Shown in pieces: positions 55,528 through 64,000 of a stretch of 64,000 nt of DNA. Below the pieces are notes generated by a model. The model was given only the letters and a program-made list of their open reading frames with translations, was not told the DNA's origin and made no database searches. How positions within the stretch are numbered: position 1 is the stretch's first letter; every line of letters begins with the position of its first letter. The stretch lies in the NCBI RefSeq assembly GCF_001704415.2, contig NC_030820.1:43444036-43508035 (forward strand), given 5' to 3'. Made by a program: the position numbers and the translations under genes. The stretch is from Capra hircus (lineage: Eukaryota > Chordata > Mammalia > Artiodactyla > Bovidae).

Positions 55528-56264
55528 AGTAAATCCCTCTTCTTACTTCACTTTCTCATGTACTAAATTAAGCTGTCTAATTTACACCCAATTGACAGCT
55601 ACAAAATAAACCCTTCCAGAAATATGAAATCTTTGTCTAATAATTCTCCTCATGTTTCTGGTAAATAAATAATTGAGGTTTAAGAGAAATGCTATCTCTG
55701 CTCTCGTTTTGAAAGAACAAAGACCGAGCGTCCTTTTTTAGTTTTTTAAAAATTCTTCACAACATAGATCATCACTTCTATTTGAAGGAAGCGAACATTA
55801 ATATTTCCCTTTTATCTTAGTATGCTTATAAAGTAGTTCAAACGATTTCCACACATCTGCTTCTTAGATGGTGATGTGTCATGTCCTCGAAAGATGTAAT
55901 TTTAACATTTTCACACTTTAAAGATTCTCCAAAGGACTGTCAGCCTTTTGGCCTAAATTGTCAGGCTAACCAGCTGATGACCTCAGCTCAAGTCAAGGTA
56001 AAGAAAAGTAAAAAATAAGACTTTGCTGTTTACTAACAAGTAGAGTAGAAATGACACTTCCTATCACGTTCTCAGTCATAACTTTAAGAATTTGCCTAAG
56101 CAGTCAGAGATGTAGACAAAGAATCTCAAGTAGAGTTTCTCTTTATTAAAAAAAAAATGTGTCTGGACACCTGACAAGGAATCTCAAGTAAACCGAGGTA
56201 AATCAGTAAGGTAGGTAGATTTTCTTTCTTTTTGTAGAAAAGATATTTTGTATTTCTTCAGTTT
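55528..56264. other. Unassigned stretch
   Basis: AT-rich. No gene recognised. Short direct repeats 'aatctcaagtaga' and 'aatctcaagtaaa' occur around 56120-56190. Confidence 0.4.
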
Positions 56265-56745
56265 TAAAATAATTTTATTTATTTATTTATCTTTATTTTC
56301 ACCTGAGCTCAGTCAGTAAAGAATCTACCTGCAATGCAGGAGACCTGGGTTCGATTCCTGTGTCAGGAAGATCTCCTGGAGAAGGAAATGGCAACCCACT
56401 CCAGTATTCTTGCCTTTAATCCCATGGACAGAGGAGCCTGGCGGGCTGCAGTCCATGGGGTCGCAAGAGTCAGACACGACTGAGCGACTAAACCACCGCC
56501 GTTTTCACCTGTGCTGGGTCTTCACTGCTGCGTGGACTTTTCTCTAATTGTGGTGCAGGGGCTCCTCACCGCGCTGCCTTCTCTTGCTGCAGAGCGTGGG
56601 CTCTGGGCACACAGGTTTCAGTAGCTGTGGCTTCCAGGCTTAGTTGCTCCAGGGGATGTGGGATCTTCCCAGATCAGGGATAGAACCTGTGTTTCCTGCA
56701 TTGGCAGGTGGATTCTTTACCACTGAGCCTCCAGGGAAGCATAAG
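56265..56745 (-). mobile_element. CHR-type SINE interrupted by Bov-tA
   Basis: The plus strand reads the reverse complement of a Cetacea-Hippo-Ruminant SINE. It has a TTTATTTATTTAT tail at the left, 'gtgctgggtcttcactgctgc', 'gcttagttgctccaggg' and 'gatagaacctgtgtttcctgc'. It ends 'gagcctccagggaagc'. A Bov-tA splits it at 56306-56501. Confidence 0.88.
56306..56501 (+). mobile_element. Bov-tA SINE nested in CHR SINE, 10-bp duplication
   Basis: From 'agctcagtcagtaaagaatc' to 'cacgactgagcgactaaacc'. TTTTCACCTG at 56296-56305 and 56502-56511 is its perfect target-site duplication, so it is younger than the CHR SINE. Confidence 0.95.
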
Positions 56746-56809
56746 GTAGGTAAACATTCTATCCCTCTCTGTCATAACTTATTTTTTAACCCCTTCTTTC
56801 ACTTTCCTG

Positions 56810-57090
56810 CCTTGGAGAAGGAAAGGGCACCCCACTCCAGTGTTCTTGCCTGGAGAATCCCATGGACAGAGGAGCCTGGAGGGCTACAGTCCACGGGGTC
56901 CGCGAAAAGTCAGACACGACTGAGCAACTTCACTTTCACTTTTCACTTTCCTGCACTGGAGAAGGAAATGGCAACCCACTCCAGTGTTCTTGCCTGGAGA
57001 ATCCCAGGGATGGGGGAGCCTGGTGGGCTGCCGTCTATGGGGTCGCACAGAGTCGGACACGACTGAAGCGACTTAGCAGCAGCAGCAGCA
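56810..57090 (+). mobile_element. BOV-A2 dimeric SINE
   Basis: Two head-to-tail units, about 56810-56935 and 56955-57075, each ending 'cagacacgactgag' or 'ggacacgactgaag'. A 'cttcactttcacttttcac' linker joins them and an (AGC)n tail ends the dimer. Complete copy. Confidence 0.95.
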
Positions 57091-58739
57091 ACCCCCGATT
57101 TGTATCCAACAACTCAGTTATATCCTAAACTGTCCTCCCTGGTAGGAAAACAATAAAACAAAACCCAAACATGCATTTATCTGTTTCAGATCTGCTGATA
57201 TAAAAAGGAAAATTAAGCGCATATTAAATACACATAGGTATATAGAGAAGAATTTTCTTCACCTACAAGGAATATCTGCTTGAATCACATGAGCTAGCCT
57301 GGCAAGCATTATAAGCGTTTATTCTGTTTCTTTAGAGGAGGGGCAAACCTCTGTGTTCTCTCCAGATACCTCCCTGAGCACCATTTGTCAGCATTTAGTA
57401 GTTCTTATTTGGCAGTAATAATCTTTCTAAGTTTGACAGATTTACGTAATTTCAAATTGTTTTCAAGGCTCACTTTCAATTCATGTTTTAAATTGCGGTA
57501 TATGAAGCATGTAAAACACTTGTTTCAATGAGAACATGATGCTTGCACTTAGTATTTACACAATATGAAATAAATCATGTCAGAATTAATAAGGTCTAAT
57601 TCTATTAATGTCAGAAAAGATTAACGGAGGTTCTCTCTCCTAAGCAGACTTACTCGATACTCTTTGAATTATTCTTGACAGTGTTAAAATTAGACTAAGC
57701 CTGCAAATAAAATAGGCCAGCAAATAAATTGAAGTAATAAATTAAGACACTGTGTAAACAAAGGTATCTGTGCTAGAAGAAGCCGATTTGATTGAAAACC
57801 CTTAGCAGATTTGTCATCAACAACACACTTATTAGTATATCTATCTTGATGGTTCTAGTTGCCTCGGAATGGAATTTGTCTCCTTTATGTGTTTGTTATG
57901 AAATTTGAGTTTCTTACTTGGGATGTAAAGAAAGTTAATGATAATTAAGAGAGGCCATATCAAAGCAAGTACACATGATTTAAAGATATAACAGAAGAGG
58001 TTTTGTCTGTCAGTTTGATTAGCTTGATCAGAGGCAGCTAGAATTTGTATCAAAACCTCACCAGGTTGCACAGTTAGAGAAAATGTAAGTGAGTGGCTTA
58101 ATTTGATTATCTCTTTTAGTTCTACATTTATTTCCATTTTTTTTCTCTTGTGCAAGTTAGTCCTCATGGGGATGTATTTTTCCAAGAAGTGGAAAAAATA
58201 TCTTTAATTTAACCTTTCACTCAACTTCTTCTATCCAGCCAGAGAAAAGCATTGCTTTCATTAAAAATTATTTTTATTTTAAAATATGGTTAGAATTCCA
58301 CTGTCAGTAAATGATATTATTCCTCTATTTCATTAAGAGAAATATAGATCAGATTGGGGCTGCTAGAAAAGAAAGAGAAGCAGTAAAGTTACCTAAAATA
58401 ACGTACGACAATGTAGGAACTGTATACATCACCATTTTCTTAACGGGCAAATACTTGACCAAGGGCATTGTGGGTATGTACATTTTTTTTAATCATGCAT
58501 TTATATTATTAAGGATATAGGCTATTTGAAGCTTATTGTGTATGGTATTTATTTGGCTCTTTAAAGTATTTTGTGTAAAGTTTATTATAATTCAAAGAAC
58601 AGAACTTAGTCAACTCAAAGAAGAAACATTTACTGTGAAATAAGCTATGCTTTTATTTCCCCCCAAAGAATGTGGTTTGGAGACCATGGCTTAATATTTA
58701 CATGGCTTCACATATTCAGTTGAAAAGAATAAAATAGTA
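57091..58739. other. Long repeat-poor unassigned stretch
   Basis: About 1.6 kb. Open frames up to 114 codons (57841-58185 minus) carry no recognisable domain. No repeat named. Confidence 0.35.
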
Positions 58740-58965
58740 GATCATCATTGCCACTGGGAGAGGCATTGGAGGTGCTATGCATGGAGGTTTCCGGGACCCT
58801 GCCCCACGCCTCTCTCCCTGGGCTGATTGTAACCTCTCTCCTGTAATAAACCAGGACTGTGGGCACTACAGCTTTCACTGTGAGTTCTATGGGTTCCAGC
58901 AAATTATAAAACCTTACAGTGGCCACAAGAATCCTGAACTCGCAGCTTGTGTCAGAAGTGAGGAT
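58740..58965 (+). mobile_element. Possible ERVL-like LTR/internal junction
   Basis: 'gggctgattgtaacctctctc' and 'ctgtaataaaccaggactgtg' (containing AATAAA), then 'cagctttcactgtgagttc', resemble the R-U5 part of an old LTR. TTGTGTCAGAAGTGAGGA at 58947-58964 resembles a tRNA-Leu-type primer site. Old and diverged; family uncertain. Confidence 0.35.
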
Positions 58966-59574
58966 TGTCTCAGAGACTCCCTACCTCTGCAGAAATCACT
59001 GATCACGTATGGAGTATTCTCGCCCCAAATACATTAAACTTAACTGTTCATGAGACAACTCCAGAATGTAGAACAGTTAATAAACTGAACTCTCTAAGTA
59101 TGTCAATAATAGGAAATCAGATAAACAAAAAATGTGGACAGGTTTCTCCTTACCACAGAATAAAAGTCTTTTGTTCAGACATTTTAGGCCAAAGCAAGTC
59201 CTGCGCCTGAACCACTAGGTTGTGTCAAGGGTTTGCTGTGCTTCGTCTGGTGTAAGCCTGGGGCTGGGAACCAGGCTTGCCAGGTCTCATGAAGTTGCTA
59301 AGCCTTAGCTGGTTTGCTCAGCCTACTCAGACACCACCCCCAAAACTGAGGATGGAGCCCGGCTTCCTAATCACTTATATTATATGGGGGGGGAAATTAA
59401 GTAACAAAGTGTCCATTACACACACATAATTTGTCCAGACTGGGGGTTCAAACAACCCAAGAAATAAGGGTCTGCCTTCTTCTGAGACTCGTCTTGTATT
59501 ACAAGCATGGAGATGTGAACAGCACAAATGCAATACAAGATTTGGATTCCAACCACAGAGACCTATTCTTTAAA
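58966..59574. other. Unassigned stretch
   Basis: Includes a 9-G run at about 59385-59393. No gene recognised. It could be the start of internal ERV sequence if the preceding junction is real, but I see no coding similarity. Confidence 0.35.
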
Positions 59575-59930
59575 ACATATTTTTGTGTTTAATTTTTAAA
59601 AGAAAAATGATTTTATATTAGAGTATATAGTTCATTTACAATGCTGTGTTAGTTTCAAGTGTACAAGCTACATGATTCAGTTATACATACACATATATTT
59701 ATTAATTGTCATTTTTTTCACATATAGGTTATTACAGAGTGTTGAGTTCCAGGTGCTATATAGTAGGTCCTTATTAGTTATCTATTTTACGTATAGTTAG
59801 TGTGTATATGTTAATCCCAAACTCCTAATTTATCCTTCCTACCCACCTCTTCCCTTGGGTAAATATAAGCTTGTTTTCTAAGTCTATGAATCTGTTTCTA
59901 TATTTTAAATAAGTTTATGGTATCTTTTTT
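59575..59930 (-). mobile_element. Artiodactyl L1 3' end
   Basis: 'tttacaatgctgtgttagtt', 'caagctacatgattcagtta' and 'ccaggtgctatatagtaggtc' are antisense L1 3' UTR. 5'-truncated and diverged. Confidence 0.8.
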
Positions 59931-59939
59931 TAGGGGGGA

Positions 59940-60150
59940 GCGGGACTTCTCAGGTGACTCAGTGGTAAAGTATCCACCTGCCAATGCAGGAGACCTGGGT
60001 TCAATCCCTGAGTCAGGAAGATCCCCTGGAGGAGGAAATGGCAACCCATCCCAGTATTTTTGCCTGGGAAATCTCATGGACAGAGGAACCTGGCAGGCTA
60101 CTCTCCAGGGGCTCACAAAGAGTTAGACACAACTTAGTGACTAGACAACA
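59940..60150 (+). mobile_element. Bov-tA SINE
   Basis: 'gggacttctcaggtgactcag' to 'gttagacacaacttagtgac'. Full length. Confidence 0.92.
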
Positions 60151-62228
60151 ACAGGACACCACTGATACTGATGACAAATACCTATAGCTACTGCTACCAT
60201 ATCTTTACATGAAAGATGAACTCCCATCCGACTGTATTCTTCCCTCTAACATGGCCAGGTGAGAGCAAGAGTCAGATGGCCTTGAAGCTTAAAATCCCAT
60301 GATTCTAAAAATAATAGAGGAAAATAGAAGTGATTCCAAAGAGGAGAAGTTAAAAAGATGAGTGTGTTAATAAATTAGATGTCTTTAATAAATTACATTG
60401 GACCTAGAAATTAAAAACACATCTGAAACAAAAATAACACTAAAAACAAAAGTAAAACTGGGAAATAAAGAAATGCACAATTAAAAACAACCCAGGGATG
60501 TCTCAATGTAAATGAGCTGACTAGATGGTGAAACAACCACCACAGAAGAATCTGCAGATGATAGCAAATGAACATAAAGCTTCAAATTACAGGAATCTAG
60601 GACTCTAGTTAAGAGTGCTGTGATAGCCACATACAGTGAGATACTGGAATCAGAAATGGTAGGTTTGTTGTCAGCACAGACAAGTTGAAATAGTTTTTTT
60701 TAAAAAGCTATGATATTTGCTTAGTAACATAAAACTAAAATTAAATGGCCATTATTTTGAAACATTTTGTAAGGAAAGAAATTCTAATCAGTCATAGCAG
60801 TTTGGGTGATTATGTTTCTGATTAGCCTAGAAGAAAACACACATAACAAACTGGTTTTATTTTTAAGTATAGAAAATAAGCCTATTTTTCTTCATTATGA
60901 TTAAGAAAAAATTACAATTATCAGCCTTTAAATGGTGTCTGAAATTCAAATATGAAGACTAAACACACAGACTAAAATCATAAAAGTGACTCATTTTCTT
61001 TTATTGGGAGATTATGCATTCTCTACAAATCCTCAAAATACAAGTAAATACTAATTTGTAATAGTTTGTAGCTACCAAATGGAAAACTGGTTATAAAGAG
61101 AATGAAGCATACGTGGCATTTCCATGGGGACTCTTGGGTAGTCCAATGAATAATGTGGGCAAAATCCATTCTGGCAAAGGTTTCCTAACCTGATTATCTC
61201 CGTAAACATAGAACATTGACTTCTGCCTCTGACAATCCCCCATATCAATGGATTAAGTGCACGATGGACTGCCAATCATTTTCCTGCTAACATGACACAA
61301 AATACAAAATATGAGAGCTGTTTCGATCTTGATGGGAAAAGATCAATTTTATTTTTTAACCTGTTCAATCCTGTCACTCATGTCCAATAACAATTTACCC
61401 TTTAAATGCTACTTAATTTAGCCTTAATTTATTTTCTGGCAAATGACTCGAGGTGAAATTGAATTCAATAAGGACTTATTTTCCCTTTTTAACCTTCATC
61501 CTTTCAAAAATGCTGAGGCACAAATCACTGTAGCATTTTCAACTTTATTTTTCATGTAATTTATTCAAAGAAGACTACGAGAAAATTAAACAAAAAATCG
61601 GTATTGTCTATTCGTTTAGACCACATCAGGCTTCTGCTTACAAGTGAAGAGTGAAGTGATCATGTGAACAATTACTAAATTATTCAATTAAAATGTATTT
61701 GAAGATGTTGGAAAGCACCCAAAATCAAAGAGAAACAGAGGGAGAGATGAAACTCCTAAAATGAAATTAGAAGAACTTTAGTTGTGACTTCTCAGGTCAG
61801 AGACTGCATCAATCAATCTCCTTGGCTAAAACAACAAAAGAAAAACTACAAAAAGCAGGAAACACTGCGGCCTCATTAGTTAAAGGTGTCAGATATCAGC
61901 GTTCAGGACTGCAAACCAAGTTGGAAAATGGGAAGGGAAAATCCAGGGCAGCCTGATGATATCTGGGAGTAATGTACTCCCAGGAGATGGAGAGGAAAGA
62001 CTGCCTTCACCAAATACAGACAGGAGAGAAGAGAGAGGGGGAATCATGATACATGGAAGATGCCCTGGGAACTGAACTTAGAATAAGGAAGCAAGGTTGA
62101 CGCTCCAAATCGAGGGTGAGATGGGCAAGGTGGGAAAATTTCTCTGAATTAGTATAAAAATAAAGAGAAGAAAAATAGTTTATATATACATATACATGCA
62201 TGTATATGTTTTATATAATAAAATAAGA
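60151..62228. other. Long repeat-poor unassigned stretch
   Basis: About 2.1 kb with no repeat or gene I can name. Frames are all short. One of the few blocks likely to be unique sequence. Confidence 0.4.
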
Positions 62229-62442
62229 ATGGTGGTGGTGGTGGTTTAGTCAATAAGTCCTGACTCTGTGAGATCCTGCACACTGTAACCCACCAGGCTC
62301 CTCTATCCATGGGGTTTCCCAGGCAAGAATACTGAAGTGGGTTGCCGTTTCCTTCTCCAGGGGATCTTCCTGACCTAGGGATTGAACCTGCGTCTCCTCC
62401 ATTGCAGGTGGATTCTTTACTGCTGAGCCACCAGGGAAGCCT
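62229..62442 (-). mobile_element. Bov-tA SINE preceded by (TGG)n
   Basis: A five-unit GGT/TGG run at 62231-62246 leads into a reverse-complement SINE ('ggtttagtcaataagtcctg' to 'gagccaccagggaagcc'). The plus strand reads 'gagatcctgcacactgtaac' where other copies have the 'cgaccccatggactg' block. Confidence 0.92.
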
Positions 62443-63799
62443 AAAACAAGAATATCAAACAATTATGTTCACAGTCCTACTTATATCTGTTTGTGTGTGT
62501 GTGTGTGTAAAATGGTAGAGACAAATGTATTAAGAAAATCATAGAGGAAACATTTACAATAGAAGAACTCAAAACTGCCTTATTGAAGCTGCACCCTGTA
62601 CTCCATGAATGAATGTGACTATCTGAGTAAAGCCATGTTTTGTGAAATCTGAAAATCCTAAGGATGAAGAAAAAATTATAATACCTTACAGAAATAAAAA
62701 ATGAGTTTCCTATGGAGCCACAGAAATCAAAACAAATTCATACTTCCCCATGGCTTCACAATGGAAGAGAAACTAAAATCGAGTGGTCTCATGCCTCCCA
62801 GACATCAGAAGCCAGGAGGACAATGGAATGTGCCCTTCAAGCTCTGAAAGAAAATAATTTTCCTCCTAGAAGTTATGCTCATCAGATGCATCCAGTGAGC
62901 AGAGAACAGACAGGCAGTGGCTGGAAGTGCTCACCCCTTGGGGGCCATTTCTGTCAAAGTTGTTTAGGTTTTCACGGTTGGACATCTTCTTCCTGACTGT
63001 CTGCCTTATTCACTTCTCCATATTAATCTCCACAGTGTATTTCTTCTCAGCATCTCTGTCTCCCCTCCCCCACCCCTTCCTCTCTGTGGGCACCGTATCC
63101 ATGTCTACCTCTTCCCCACAGGACACTCTAATTCATCCCTCACATAGACCTCACCTCTTTCTGAAATATATTCATCTCACTAGATGAGCTTCTCACAGAC
63201 CTTGGGATAGAATTTCATTACGTTAGTGTGGCTGTGATGCTCTGGTCCTGCAACTGGAATATCCAGAAGGGGAACTGAGTTCCCAAAGCCACTCGAATCA
63301 GTTACACCATGGTTCCAACACTATGTTTTTAAGGATGACATTTTCTGGATCTCCCTCTTTATTTGTAGGATCTTATCCCACATTCTTCAGCCTGCCTGAG
63401 TGATTCTCTCCCAACTCTTATCCTGTCTAACTCTTACTCATTCTCATTCCCTATCTTTCACTTCTCTGGACTTTTGGTTAATGCAAGGACCATGTTAATT
63501 TTTGACATCAACATACACTATCAAAATGCAAGTAAAATTCACCATCATAGTAGTTAATGAGAACTTTAGGTTAAATTAGCTGAGTATAGGGTCATTCCAA
63601 CATTACAGGGTCTGAAATTAAAGTGTTATAATAAAATATTATTATAAGTTTTGTATTCCAACTCCCAAGCAATGCAGATTTAATAATGACAATCTTCTCT
63701 CTTTTTCATTTCCAGGAATACTTTCTTCCAGGGAGAGAGTGGCAACAGTAGCGTGGCACAGAGGGAACAGAAATAATCCAGATGATACTACTGTGCATT
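62443..63799. other. Unassigned stretch with (GT)n
   Basis: A (GT)n run at about 62491-62509. The frames 62712-62996 and 62927-63187 overlap in different phases and match no family I know. No repeat named. Confidence 0.4.
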
Positions 63800-64000
63800 G
63801 TAGTATGGATAGAAACTTTCAATGTTCATGATAATCATGAAAATATTGTTATATTTTTTATTGAAGAAATTACAAACCTAGATAGTAATTGCAAAAATTG
63901 TACAGTACACAACCATGTACCCTTCATCCAGACTCACTCATTGTTAATTCCTCCCTCTCTCTGAGGGTATGTATGTGTGGTCGTCATCCTTTCCCTCCTC
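63800..64000 (-). mobile_element. Possible old L1 3' UTR remnant
   Basis: 'attgcaaaaattgtacag' and 'ccatgtacccttcatccag' resemble antisense old L1 3' UTR. It runs off the window end. Confidence 0.35.

Noticed and set aside
57841..58185. 114-codon minus-strand frame
   Set aside because: Low-complexity composition typical of AT-rich DNA, with no domain or nearby exon signals.
579..62442. Many similar ~200-bp repeats spread over the window, considered as CRISPR-like or segmental repeats
   Set aside because: They are dispersed in both orientations with unequal spacing and have SINE heads and tails, several with their own target-site duplications.

Overview
This is mammalian nuclear DNA, almost certainly from a ruminant (Bovidae-like). 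It is AT-rich with no operon structure, and it is dense with repeats found together only in ruminants: BovB LINE copies, Bov-tA and BOV-A2 SINEs, a CHR-type SINE and an artiodactyl L1. I recognise no host protein-coding exon, no host RNA gene and no CRISPR. The window reads as intergenic or intronic DNA built by layered retrotransposition. The sequence does not let me choose between cattle, sheep, goat and relatives.

Layout. 1-29 kb: unique AT-rich DNA broken up by Bov-tA SINEs, a 1.9-kb BovB at 2480-4402 inside an older L1 neighbourhood, further BovB 3' pieces (11025-11239, 17050-17932, 24145-24903, 25294-25721), old L1 and MIR fragments and an MLT1-like LTR. 29.37-36.76 kb: one near full-length minus-strand L1 (5' UTR, ORF1, ORF2, 3' end) with a 15-bp target-site duplication and three later BovB insertions. 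36.8-46.6 kb: a candidate solo LTR, MER5-like DNA transposon pieces, an inverted BovB that looks like a twin-priming product, and degraded L1. 46,623-53,425: the main feature, a complete proviral structure of a class I (gammaretrovirus-like) endogenous retrovirus. It has two LTRs, a tRNA-Pro-type primer binding site, gag, pro, pol, the remains of env, a polypurine tract and a 5-bp CTCTT duplication. 53.4-64 kb: the other half of the L1 fragment split by the provirus, more SINEs (including a CHR SINE split by a Bov-tA), L1 3' ends and unique DNA.

How the parts relate. The provirus once had the usual gamma plan: a myristoylatable Gag, an amber stop between gag and pro-pol set for read-through, and a spliced env. 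Every gene is now broken. Its LTRs differ by only about 2.6 percent (8 differences over 309 bp plus one 13-bp repeat unit). Yet the interior carries several stops where the family has tryptophan, an integrase Glu to Lys change, and at least thirteen A-runs of eight or more bases, many at frame changes. Together these suggest G-to-A editing of the viral cDNA (APOBEC3-like) plus A-tract length change, rather than slow decay alone. That is my inference, and it is the observation I would check first.

Limits. Repeat family names come from recognising sequence patterns without a database. Boundaries of old elements are approximate, and small or old repeats have certainly been missed.
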